Below, one piece after another: positions 1 to 8,087 of a stretch of 64,000 bases of DNA (its first letter is position 1; each line of letters starts with the position of its first letter). The notes under the pieces were generated by a model, which saw only the letters and a program-made list of their open reading frames with translations, ran no database searches and was not told the origin of the DNA. A program made the position numbers and the translations under genes. The stretch is taken from NCBI RefSeq assembly GCF_001718415.1, contig NZ_CP013377.1, positions 310,001 to 374,000 on the forward strand, read 5' to 3'. The stretch is from Burkholderia pseudomultivorans. Lineage in GTDB: Bacteria; Pseudomonadota; Gammaproteobacteria; Burkholderiales; Burkholderiaceae.

Positions 1-101
1 TTGTTCGGGGGCGTTGAATTGTGTTGCCGGATTATAGGCATTTATCCCAATGTCTGCCGGACCCAGAATTCGTTCCATCTCGAAATGGATGCTGCATCGT
101 C

Positions 102-962
102 ATGGACGCTTCCGAATTCAGCAAATTCCTGCAGGCGGCGCTGCCCGCCGAAGCCAGGCCCGGCGCGGCGCTGACGGTCGCCGAGGTGGAAATCCCCGGC
201 TACGCGCAGGACATCGCGCTGCGCGTTTATCGCCGCGCGGACAAGACCGGGTTGCCAGTAGTGCTTTACTTCCACGGCGGCGGCTTCGTGCGCGGCACGC
301 TCGAGGACGCCGACTTCGCCGCGCGCTTTTTAGCAGAACGCTTACCAGCGCTCGTAGTCTCGGTCGATTATTCGCTCGCGCCGGCGTTCCCGTTTCCGGC
401 CGCGCCGGAAGATGCGTATCGCGCGGCGGTGTGGGCCGCGACGCGCGCCCGTGCGTTCGGCGGCAACCCGAAGAAGATCGGCGTCGCCGGACACGACGCG
501 GGCGGACAGCTCGCCAACTGTCTCGCGTTCATCGCGCGCGACCGCGGCGAAGTGTCGATCGTCGCGCAGGCGCTGTTCGGGCCGATGCTCGATCCGAGCA
601 TGACGCGCATCGGCGATGCCGACCGCCTCGCCTCCGACATCACGCCGCGCGAATGCGCGGCATGCTATCGCGCGTATCTGCCCGAGGCGGCGCAGCGCAT
701 GCATCCGTATGCGGCGCCGCTCGAATCGTCGCGCCTCGCGGGCTTGCCGCCGACGCTCGTCGTCACCGCCCAGAACGACGTGCTGCATGTGGAAGCGGAG
801 AAATATGCGGGCTGCCTGATCTCGTCGGGCGTGCTGACGCAGGTGATCCGCTACCCGGACGTCACGCACGCCGCGCTAGCGACGCACGAAGCCGCGTTCG
901 AAGAGGCCGTGCGCTTCTTCCAGTGCCGCTTCCAGGCACGCCAGCCGAACCGCAACGAATAA
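102..962 (+). CDS. llpE: LlpE-like alpha/beta hydrolase, first gene of the ceo efflux operon
   Basis: This is a 286-residue alpha/beta hydrolase of the hormone-sensitive-lipase type. The oxyanion-hole motif HGGGF is at residues 58-62 and the nucleophile elbow G-H-D-A-G-G at 130-135. An Asp (in QNDVL) and a His (in VTHAA) sit where the acid and base of the triad belong. The elbow has Asp132 where this family carries Ser, so classical esterase activity is doubtful. It lies 31 bp upstream of the RND adaptor gene on the same strand; in B. cenocepacia a lipase-like gene llpE heads the salicylate-inducible ceoA-ceoB-opcM operon. A GTG at 21 would add a Cys-rich, non-homologous-looking N-terminus; I prefer the ATG at 102. 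The regulator ceoR would lie to the left of the window. Confidence 0.88.
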   Translation: MDASEFSKFLQAALPAEARPGAALTVAEVEIPGYAQDIALRVYRRADKTGLPVVLYFHGGGFVRGTLEDADFAARFLAERLPALVVSVDYSLAPAFPFPAAPEDAYRAAVWAATRARAFGGNPKKIGVAGHDAGGQLANCLAFIARDRGEVSIVAQALFGPMLDPSMTRIGDADRLASDITPRECAACYRAYLPEAAQRMHPYAAPLESSRLAGLPPTLVVTAQNDVLHVEAEKYAGCLISSGVLTQVIRYPDVTHAALATHEAAFEEAVRFFQCRFQARQPNRNE

Positions 963-993
963 CCAATCCAATCCACGCTTACTGGAGATCCAA

Positions 994-2211
994 ATGGCCA
1001 TCCTACGCACCTCCCGTTCACGCATCGCGACAGCGGCGATCGTGACGCTCGCCGTCGTCGGCCTCGGGACGTTCGGCGCGATGCGCGTCAACGCGAACGC
1101 ACCCGAGAAGGCCGTCGCCCCGCTGCCGGAAGTCGACGTCGCGGCCGTCGTGCCGCAGACCGTGACCGACTGGCAAAGCTATTCGGGCCGCCTCGAAGCG
1201 GTCGAGAAAGTCGACGTGCGCCCGCAGGTGTCGGGCACGATCGTCGCGGTGAACTTCAAGGACGGCGCGCTCGTGAAGAAGGGCGACGTGCTGTTCGTGA
1301 TCGATCCGCGCCCGTATCAGGCGGAAGTCGACCGCGCCGCCGCTCAGCTCGCGGCCGCGCAGGCGCGCAACGGCTACGCGCAGACCGACTGGCAGCGCGC
1401 GCAGCGGCTGATCGGCGACAACGCGATCGCGAAGCGCGATTTCGACGAGAAGCAGAACGCGGCGCGCGAGGCGACCGCGAACCTGAAGGCCGCCGAAGCC
1501 GCGCTCGAAACCGCGCGCATCAACCTCGGCTACACGCGGATCACCGCGCCGGTGTCGGGGCGCGTGTCGCGCGCCGAAATCACGGTCGGCAACGTCGTGT
1601 CGGCCGGCGCCTCGGCCGCGCCGCTCACGACGCTGGTATCGGTGTCGCCGATCTACGCGTCGTTCGATGCGGACGAGCAGACCTACCTGCAATACATCAA
1701 CGGCGCGCGCGACGGCCGCAAGGTGCCGGTCGAGCTCGGGCTCGCGAACGAGACCGGCTATTCGCGCAGCGGCGTGATCGACTCGGTCGACAACCGGCTC
1801 GACACGTCGTCGGGCACGATCCGCGTGCGCGCGCGTTTCGACAATGCGGACGGCACGCTGGTCCCGGGCCTGTATGCGCGCGTGAAGGTCGGCGGCAGCG
1901 CGCCGCACCAGGCGCTGCTGGTCGACGACGCGGCGATCAACACCGACCAGGACAAGAAGTTCGTGTTCGTCGTCGATGCGCAGGGCCGCGTGTCGTATCG
2001 CGAAGTGCAGCAGGGCATGCAGCACGGCAACCAGCGCGTGATCGTGAGCGGGCTGGCCGCCGGCGACCGCGTGATCGTCAACGGCACGCAGCGCGTGCGG
2101 CCCGGCGAGCAGGTGAAGCCGCACATGGTCCCGATGTCGGGCGGCGATGCGCCGTCCGCGCCGCTCGCGGACAACGCGAAGCCGGCCGCAACGGCGAAGG
2201 CGGATTCGTAA
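994..2211 (+). CDS. ceoA: RND efflux periplasmic adaptor (membrane fusion protein) CeoA
   Basis: This 405-residue protein is the periplasmic adaptor linking the inner-membrane RND pump to its outer-membrane channel. An N-terminal hydrophobic anchor (about residues 11-30) is followed by a barrel-sandwich/lipoyl half-motif near residues 70-110 (GTIVAVNFKDGALVKKGDVL), an Ala/Gln/Glu-rich alpha-helical hairpin (about 110-175), the second lipoyl half (ITAPVSGRVSRAEI) and a C-terminal beta-barrel. No lipobox cysteine is evident. It lies between llpE and the pump gene with short gaps, consistent with a single transcript. Family assignment is firm; the symbol rests on operon order and content. Confidence 0.93.
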   Translation: MAILRTSRSRIATAAIVTLAVVGLGTFGAMRVNANAPEKAVAPLPEVDVAAVVPQTVTDWQSYSGRLEAVEKVDVRPQVSGTIVAVNFKDGALVKKGDVLFVIDPRPYQAEVDRAAAQLAAAQARNGYAQTDWQRAQRLIGDNAIAKRDFDEKQNAAREATANLKAAEAALETARINLGYTRITAPVSGRVSRAEITVGNVVSAGASAAPLTTLVSVSPIYASFDADEQTYLQYINGARDGRKVPVELGLANETGYSRSGVIDSVDNRLDTSSGTIRVRARFDNADGTLVPGLYARVKVGGSAPHQALLVDDAAINTDQDKKFVFVVDAQGRVSYREVQQGMQHGNQRVIVSGLAAGDRVIVNGTQRVRPGEQVKPHMVPMSGGDAPSAPLADNAKPAATAKADS

Positions 2212-2256
2212 GCGGCCCGCCGCTACGCATTCGCGTTCAACCAGACAGAGCCATCC

Positions 2257-5200
2257 ATGAACATTTCCAAATTCTTTATCGACCGGCCCATCTTCGCAGG
2301 AGTCCTATCGGTGATCATCCTGCTCGGCGGGGTGATCGCGATGTTCCTGCTGCCGATTTCGGAATATCCGGAGGTCGTGCCGCCATCGGTGATCGTGAAG
2401 GCGCAGTATCCCGGCGCGAACCCGAAGGTGATCGCCGAGACGGTCGCGTCGCCGCTCGAAGAGCAGATCAACGGCGTCGAGGACATGCTCTACATGCAGT
2501 CGCAGGCGAACAGCGACGGCAACATGACGATCACCGTCACGTTCAAGCTCGGCACCGATCCGGACAAGGCCACGCAGCTCGTGCAGAACCGCGTGAACCA
2601 GGCGCTGCCGCGTCTGCCGGAAGACGTGCAGCGGCTCGGCATCACGACCGTGAAGAGCTCGCCGACGCTGACCATGGTCGTGCACCTGATCTCGCCGGAC
2701 AACCGCTACGACATGACGTATCTGCGCAACTACGCGCTGATCAACGTGAAGGATCGCCTGTCGCGGATCCAGGGCGTCGGCCAGGTGCAGCTGTGGGGCT
2801 CGGGCGACTACGCGATGCGCGTGTGGCTCGATCCGCAGAAGGTCGCGCAGCGCGGGCTCGCCGCCGAGGACGTCGTGCAGGCGATCCGCGAGCAGAACGT
2901 GCAGGTCGCGGCCGGCGTGATCGGCGCGTCGCCGTCGCTGCCGGGCACGCCGCTGCAGCTGTCGGTCAACGCGCGCGGCCGCCTGCAGACGGAAGACGAG
3001 TTCGGCGACATCGTCGTGAAGACGACGCCGGACGGCGGCGTCACGCATCTGCGCGACATCGCGCGGATCCAGCTCGACGCGTCCGAATACGGGCTGCGCT
3101 CGCTGCTCGACAACAAGCCGGCCGTCGCGATGGCGATCAACCAGTCGCCGGGCGCGAACTCGCTGCAGATCTCGGACGAAGTGCGCAAGACGATGGCCGA
3201 GCTGAAGCAGGACATGCCGGCGGGCGTCGACTACAAGATCGTCTACGACCCGACGCAGTTCGTGCGTTCGTCGATCAAGGCCGTCGTGCACACGCTGCTC
3301 GAAGCGATCGCGCTGGTCGTGATCGTCGTGATCGTGTTCCTGCAGACCTGGCGCGCGTCGATCATTCCGCTGATCGCGGTGCCGGTGTCGATCGTCGGCA
3401 CGTTCTCGCTGCTGCTCGGTTTCGGCTATTCGATCAATGCGCTGTCGCTGTTCGGGATGGTGCTCGCGATCGGGATCGTGGTCGACGATGCGATCGTCGT
3501 GGTCGAGAACGTCGAGCGCAACATCGAGAGCGGGATGAGCGCAAGGCAGGCGACCTACAAGGCGATGCAGGAAGTGAGCGGGCCGATCATCGCGATCGCG
3601 CTGACGCTGGTCGCCGTGTTCGTGCCGCTCGCCTTCATGTCGGGCCTGACCGGCCAGTTCTACAAGCAGTTCGCGATGACGATCGCGATCTCGACGGTGA
3701 TCTCGGCGTTCAACTCGCTGACGCTGTCGCCGGCATTGTCCGCGATCCTGCTGAAGGGTCACGGCGACAAGGAGGACTGGCTCACGCGCGTGATGAACCG
3801 CGTGCTCGGCGGTTTCTTCCGGCGCTTCAACAAGGTGTTCCATCGCGGTGCGGAGCACTACGGCCGCGGCGTGCGCGGCGTGCTGTCGCGCAAGGCCGTG
3901 ATGCTCGGCGTGTATCTGGTGCTGGTCGGCGCGACGGTGCTGGTGTCGAAGGTCGTGCCGGGCGGCTTCGTGCCCGCGCAGGACAAGGAATACCTGATCG
4001 CGTTCGCGCAGCTGCCGAACGGCGCGTCGCTCGACCGCACCGAGAAGGTGATCCGCGACATGGGTTCGATCGCGCTGAAGCAGCCGGGCGTCGAGAGCGC
4101 GGTCGCGTTCCCGGGGCTGTCGGTGAACGGCTTCACGAACAGCTCGAGCGCGGGCATCGTGTTCGTCACGCTGAAGCCGTTCGCGCAGCGGCACGGCAAG
4201 GCGCTGTCGGCCGGTGCGATCGCGGGTGCGCTGAACCAGAAGTACGGTGCGATCAAGGACTCGTTCGTCGCGGTGTTCCCGCCGCCGCCGGTGCTCGGCC
4301 TCGGCACGCTCGGCGGCTTCAAGATGCAGGTGGAGGATCGCGGCGCGGTCGGCTATGCGCGGCTTGCGGATGCGACCAACGACTTCATCAAGCGCGCGCA
4401 GCAGGCGCCGGAACTCGGCCCGTTGTTTACGAGCTACCAGATCAACGTGCCGCAGCTCAACGTCGATCTCGATCGCGTGAAGGCGAAGCAGCTCGGCGTG
4501 TCGGTCACCGACGTGTTCAACACGATGCAGGTGTATCTCGGCTCGCTGTACGTGAACGACTTCAACCGCTTCGGACGCGTGTACCAGGTGCGCGTGCAGG
4601 CCGATGCGCCGTTCCGCCAGCGCGCGGACGACATCCTGCAGCTGAAGACGCGCAACGCTGCCGGCGAGATGGTCCCGCTGTCGTCGCTCGTGACGGTGAC
4701 GCCGACGTTCGGCCCTGAAATGGTCGTGCGCTACAACGGCTACACGGCGGCCGACATCAACGGCGGCCCGGCGCCGGGCTTCTCGTCGGGCCAGGCGCAG
4801 GCCGCGATCGAGCGGATCGCGCACGAAACGCTGCCGCGCGGCGTGCGCTTCGAGTGGACCGACCTCACGTACCAGCAGATCCTCGCGGGCGATTCGGCGA
4901 TGTGGGTGTTCCCGATCAGCGTGCTGCTCGTGTTCCTCGTGCTTGCTGCGCTGTACGAGAGCCTGACGCTGCCGCTTGCGGTGATCCTGATCGTGCCGAT
5001 GAGCATTCTGTCGGCGCTGACCGGCGTATGGCTCACGCAGGGCGACAACAACATCTTCACGCAGATCGGCCTGATGGTGCTGGTCGGCTTGTCGGCGAAG
5101 AACGCGATCCTGATCGTCGAGTTCGCGCGCGAGCTCGAACACGACGGCAGGACGCCGCTCGAGGCCGCGATCGAGGCGAGCCGGCTGCGGCTGCGCCCGA

Positions 5201-5457
5201 TCCTGATGACGTCGATCGCTTTCATCATGGGCGTCGTGCCGCTCGTCACGTCGACCGGCGCGGGTGCGGAAATGCGTCATGCGATGGGCGTCGCGGTGTT
5301 CTTCGGGATGCTCGGCGTGACGCTGTTCGGGCTGATGCTGACGCCGGTGTTCTACGTGGTGCTGCGCACGCTCGCGGGCGGCAAGATTCACGTCGCCGGC
5401 AAGGACTCGGCCGGCTATGGCGTACCGGCCCAGGGTGTGCCGGCTTCGGATGCTTGA
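2257..5457 (+). CDS. ceoB: RND multidrug efflux pump subunit CeoB (HAE-1 family)
   Basis: At 1066 residues this is the usual length for an AcrB/MexB-type proton-driven drug pump. It starts with the typical MNISKFFIDRPIFA-like N-terminal helix. The TM4 motif VVDDAIVVVEN carries the proton-relay pair Asp410/Asp411, and TM10 has the conserved Lys948 in GLSAKNAILIVEFA. Two large periplasmic porter loops follow TM1 and TM7. In B. cenocepacia the Ceo pump exports chloramphenicol, trimethoprim and fluoroquinolones and is induced by salicylate; that spectrum is family knowledge, not seen here. It forms a tripartite complex with the adaptor and channel genes on either side. Confidence 0.95.
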   Translation: MNISKFFIDRPIFAGVLSVIILLGGVIAMFLLPISEYPEVVPPSVIVKAQYPGANPKVIAETVASPLEEQINGVEDMLYMQSQANSDGNMTITVTFKLGTDPDKATQLVQNRVNQALPRLPEDVQRLGITTVKSSPTLTMVVHLISPDNRYDMTYLRNYALINVKDRLSRIQGVGQVQLWGSGDYAMRVWLDPQKVAQRGLAAEDVVQAIREQNVQVAAGVIGASPSLPGTPLQLSVNARGRLQTEDEFGDIVVKTTPDGGVTHLRDIARIQLDASEYGLRSLLDNKPAVAMAINQSPGANSLQISDEVRKTMAELKQDMPAGVDYKIVYDPTQFVRSSIKAVVHTLLEAIALVVIVVIVFLQTWRASIIPLIAVPVSIVGTFSLLLGFGYSINALSLFGMVLAIGIVVDDAIVVVENVERNIESGMSARQATYKAMQEVSGPIIAIALTLVAVFVPLAFMSGLTGQFYKQFAMTIAISTVISAFNSLTLSPALSAILLKGHGDKEDWLTRVMNRVLGGFFRRFNKVFHRGAEHYGRGVRGVLSRKAVMLGVYLVLVGATVLVSKVVPGGFVPAQDKEYLIAFAQLPNGASLDRTEKVIRDMGSIALKQPGVESAVAFPGLSVNGFTNSSSAGIVFVTLKPFAQRHGKALSAGAIAGALNQKYGAIKDSFVAVFPPPPVLGLGTLGGFKMQVEDRGAVGYARLADATNDFIKRAQQAPELGPLFTSYQINVPQLNVDLDRVKAKQLGVSVTDVFNTMQVYLGSLYVNDFNRFGRVYQVRVQADAPFRQRADDILQLKTRNAAGEMVPLSSLVTVTPTFGPEMVVRYNGYTAADINGGPAPGFSSGQAQAAIERIAHETLPRGVRFEWTDLTYQQILAGDSAMWVFPISVLLVFLVLAALYESLTLPLAVILIVPMSILSALTGVWLTQGDNNIFTQIGLMVLVGLSAKNAILIVEFARELEHDGRTPLEAAIEASRLRLRPILMTSIAFIMGVVPLVTSTGAGAEMRHAMGVAVFFGMLGVTLFGLMLTPVFYVVLRTLAGGKIHVAGKDSAGYGVPAQGVPASDA

Positions 5458-5467
5458 GGATAGACAG

Positions 5468-7003
5468 ATGGACAACATGCACAACCCGAATGGCCTGATG
5501 CGCATCGCCAAGGCGGCGGCCGCGAGCACGCTGCTCGCGACGCTGCTGGCCGCGTGCGCGGTGGGCCCGGACTACAAGCGTCCGGACGTGTCGACGCCGG
5601 CCGCATTCAAGGAAGCGCCGACGCTGGCGCCGGGCGAGCAGGCCGGCACGTGGAAGACGGCCGAGCCGTCGGATGGCGCGCATCGCGGCGAATGGTGGAA
5701 GGTGTTCGGCGACCCGGTGCTCGATTCGCTCGAGGCGCAGGCGCTCGCCGCGAACCAGAACCTGAAGGCCGCGGCCGCGCGCGTCGAGGAAGCGCGCGCG
5801 GCGACGCGCAGCGCGCGCTCGCAGTGGTTCCCGCAGATCGGCGCGGGCTTCGGGCCGACGCGCGAAGGGCTGTCGTCGGCGTCGCAGTTCCAGCCGCAGG
5901 GCACGGGGCCGACCACCGCGACGCTGTGGCGGGCGCAGGGCACGGTGTCGTATGAAGCTGACCTGTTCGGCCGTGTCGGCCGCAACGTCGAGGCGTCGCG
6001 CGCGGACCAGGCGCAGAGCGAGGCGCTGTTCCGTTCGGTGCAGCTCGCGCTGCAGGCCGACGTCGCGCAGAACTACTTCGAACTGCGTCAGCTCGATTCG
6101 GACCAGGACCTGTACCGCCGCACGGTCGAGCTGCGCGAGCAGGCGCTGAAGCTCGTGCAGCGCCGCTTCAACGAGGGCGACATCAGCGAGCTCGACGTGT
6201 CGCGCGCGAAGAACGAACTCGCGACCGCGCAGGCCGATGCCGTCGGCGTCGCGCGCCGGCGCGCGGCGTCCGAGCATGCGCTCGCGATCCTGCTCGGCAA
6301 GGCGCCCGCGGATTTCTCGTTCAAGGAAGCACCGATCGTGCCGGTCGCGGTGAAGGTGCCGCCAGGGCTGCCCTCCGCGCTGCTCGAACGCCGCCCGGAC
6401 GTGGCCGCGGCCGAGCGCGCGATGGCAGCCGCGAACGCCCGGATCGGTCTCGCGAAGTCCGCGTACTTTCCGAAGCTCGACATCACGGGTTCGTTCGGCT
6501 ACGAGGCGTCGACGCTCGGCAACCTGTTCCTGTGGTCGAGCCGCACGTTCCTGCTCGGGCCGTTCGCGGGAACCGCGCTGACGCTGCCGTTGTTCGACGG
6601 CGGGCGACGCGCGGCCGGCGTGCAGCAGGCGCGCGCGCAGTACGACGAGCAGGTCGCGAACTACCGGCAGCAGGTGCTGGTCGCGTTCCGCGAGGTCGAG
6701 GACAATCTCGCCGACCTGCGCCTGCTCGACGACCAGATCCGCGCGCAGGACGCGGCCGTCAATGCGTCGCGCCGCGCGGCGACGCTGTCGCGCACGCAGT
6801 ATCAGGAAGGTGAAGTCGCGTATCTCGACGTGATCGACAGCGAACGGTCGGTGCTGCAGTCGCAGTTGCAGGCGAATCAGCTGACCGGGGCGCAGGCGGT
6901 GTCGACCGTGAACCTCATCCGTGCGCTGGGCGGTGGGTGGGGTGGTGCGCCGACGGCGGTCGGCGATGCGGCGACGGCCAAGGCGGAGATCGCGGGGCGT
7001 TGA
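5468..7003 (+). CDS. opcM: Outer-membrane efflux channel lipoprotein OpcM
   Basis: This 511-residue TolC/OprM-type channel belongs to the NodT lipoprotein family. The N-terminus has a signal peptide ending in a lipobox L-A-A-C, so Cys30 should be acylated. Two OEP repeats follow, each with long helical segments (around residues 80-280 and 300-490), and a typical YQEGEVAYLDVIDSER motif lies near the C-terminus. The ATG at 5468 is chosen because GAGGA lies 7 bases upstream, straddling the ceoB stop codon, and because it gives an intact signal peptide; an in-frame start at 5417 would overlap ceoB. It is the last gene of the operon and is followed by a hairpin terminator. Confidence 0.94.
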   Translation: MDNMHNPNGLMRIAKAAAASTLLATLLAACAVGPDYKRPDVSTPAAFKEAPTLAPGEQAGTWKTAEPSDGAHRGEWWKVFGDPVLDSLEAQALAANQNLKAAAARVEEARAATRSARSQWFPQIGAGFGPTREGLSSASQFQPQGTGPTTATLWRAQGTVSYEADLFGRVGRNVEASRADQAQSEALFRSVQLALQADVAQNYFELRQLDSDQDLYRRTVELREQALKLVQRRFNEGDISELDVSRAKNELATAQADAVGVARRRAASEHALAILLGKAPADFSFKEAPIVPVAVKVPPGLPSALLERRPDVAAAERAMAAANARIGLAKSAYFPKLDITGSFGYEASTLGNLFLWSSRTFLLGPFAGTALTLPLFDGGRRAAGVQQARAQYDEQVANYRQQVLVAFREVEDNLADLRLLDDQIRAQDAAVNASRRAATLSRTQYQEGEVAYLDVIDSERSVLQSQLQANQLTGAQAVSTVNLIRALGGGWGGAPTAVGDAATAKAEIAGR

Positions 7004-7052
7004 CGCGTCGACGCGGGTGGCGGGCCGCTGCGCCACATGAAGTTCAGCCAGC

Positions 7053-7078
7053 CCCGATCCGCGGTGACGCGGATCGGG
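7053..7078 (+). terminator. Hairpin terminator downstream of opcM
   Basis: A perfect 10-bp stem (CCCGATCCGC / GCGGATCGGG) with a 6-base loop lies 50 bp after the opcM stop. There is no long T-run, so it may be a weak or Rho-assisted terminator. It separates the efflux operon from the convergent toxin-antitoxin genes. Confidence 0.6.
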
Positions 7079-7172
7079 ATTGCAACTTCCCGCACGCGTT
7101 ATACCGCTTCCGCCGTGTAAACCTCGGGTCGTCCAGCAGAGAGACTATCCGCCTGGCGGAAAAGCCCTTTCA

Positions 7173-7523
7173 TTATTCGATGATCGTCTGAAGCCGGGCG
7201 AGTGCATCTTCCACGACCTCGACAGGCGCGCGTTCGACCTTGCGAGCGCCGCGCGCCTCCAGGTCGAGCATGCGAACCATGTTCACCAGTGCGACGCCCT
7301 GCGTCTCGGTTCCTGCACCGGACAGCGGGACCGCGAACCCTGCGAACCGGGCAAATTCGCCACCCTGGGTGATCGGTGCGACCAGCGCAACGCCCAAAGC
7401 GTTGAACGCTGCCGGGGAGAGCACCAGCGCCGGACGAAAGTCGCCCTGCTGCTCACGACCGAGAGTCGGATTCAGGCTCACGCGCACGATATCGCCTCGC
7501 TCGAACTTGACGCGCTTCACCAT
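7173..7523 (-). CDS. MazF/PemK-family mRNA interferase toxin
   Basis: This 116-residue protein has the compact MazF fold signature: an N-terminal RGDIVRVSLNPTLGREQQGDFRPALVLS strand-loop segment (the G-x-E-Q-x-G-x-R-P-A substrate-loop motif), a central ALVAPITQGG strand and a C-terminal LVNMVRMLDLEAR helix region. MazF and ChpB toxins cleave single-stranded mRNA at short sequences and are held inactive by the antitoxin encoded just upstream. The start codon overlaps the last sense codon and stop of the antitoxin gene, the tight coupling usual for mazEF-type operons. Because the partner is an AbrB-like MazE, this is a type II system of the mazEF/chpBIK group. Confidence 0.9.
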   Translation of the reverse strand: MVKRVKFERGDIVRVSLNPTLGREQQGDFRPALVLSPAAFNALGVALVAPITQGGEFARFAGFAVPLSGAGTETQGVALVNMVRMLDLEARGARKVERAPVEVVEDALARLQTIIE

Positions 7524-7768
7524 GCCTCACGCCCCACCGGCTTGACCTCGCCCCATGCAGCCATGTCGGCAGGGAAAGGCGCTTTCGTGTCGCATTGGGC
7601 AACGAGATCATCGAGCGAATACTTGCGGCGGGCCGGCGTCAACAACACGCCATCCGGGCGCACGTCCGCGCTCAGCGAACTGCCGACCGTCGCGTTGATC
7701 TGTTCGAGCAGAACGCTGGGCAAACGAACCGCCGCGCTATTGCCCCATTTTTGAATCTTGAGTTCCAT
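7517..7768 (-). CDS. MazE/ChpS-like antitoxin (AbrB-fold DNA-binding domain)
   Basis: This 83-residue protein starts MELKIQKWGNSAAVRLP, the swapped-hairpin AbrB/MazE DNA-binding domain, followed by a flexible acidic C-terminal tail (SLDDLVAQCDTKAPF) that would bind the toxin. The ATG at 7768 is chosen because GGAGG lies just upstream; an in-frame upstream extension to 7897 would run through the promoter. It precedes and overlaps the MazF-type gene by 7 bp. Autorepression is likely, since an inverted repeat straddles its promoter. Confidence 0.9.
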   Translation of the reverse strand: MELKIQKWGNSAAVRLPSVLLEQINATVGSSLSADVRPDGVLLTPARRKYSLDDLVAQCDTKAPFPADMAAWGEVKPVGREAW

Positions 7769-7789
7769 GGCAACCTCCAAATGTTTATC

Positions 7790-7838
7790 CATTGTAGAAA
7801 CGCATCGCGCGGATTGCAAGTTATTTGTATCTACAATG
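7790..7838 (-). promoter_or_regulatory. Promoter and inverted-repeat operator of the mazEF-type operon
   Basis: On the minus strand TTGCAA (7819-7814) and TACAAT (7796-7791) are separated by exactly 17 bp, a good sigma70 promoter. Two perfect 9-bp inverted arms, CATTGTAGA (7790-7798) and TCTACAATG (7830-7838), flank it with centres 40 bp apart. One arm covers the -10 box and the other lies just upstream of the -35 box. This arrangement suits cooperative autorepression by the antitoxin-toxin complex, which is inferred. Confidence 0.65.
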
Positions 7839-8087
7839 AAGATACGTTTGGGGGCTTTCACACGGCTATCGCGTCGCGGCGGCGATTGGCGTGACACGGG
7901 GCACCTCCGTACTGCAACTAACGGTCAGACCGCGCGAGCCTCGCCCGACGGGGCGGCTGGCGTGCCGCCACCCGCCCCGGTCACGCCTCGTCGCCTGCAG
8001 CGCGCAGCGCACGACGGGTCCGTAGAAAATCTTGCCCGATCCCGAACTGCCGCCAAATCCTCATCCAGCCGTTTCGACGCGAACGCG

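Noticed and set aside
21..101. Upstream GTG start for the LlpE-like protein.
   Set aside because: The extra 27 residues are not hydrolase-like and no ribosome-binding site precedes the GTG; the ATG at 102 fits the family length.
2305..5529. Very long open frames antisense to the efflux pump gene and to many other genes.
   Set aside because: They arise from the GC-rich third positions of the real genes; their translations are Arg/His/Ala-rich, lack domains and have no ribosome-binding sites.
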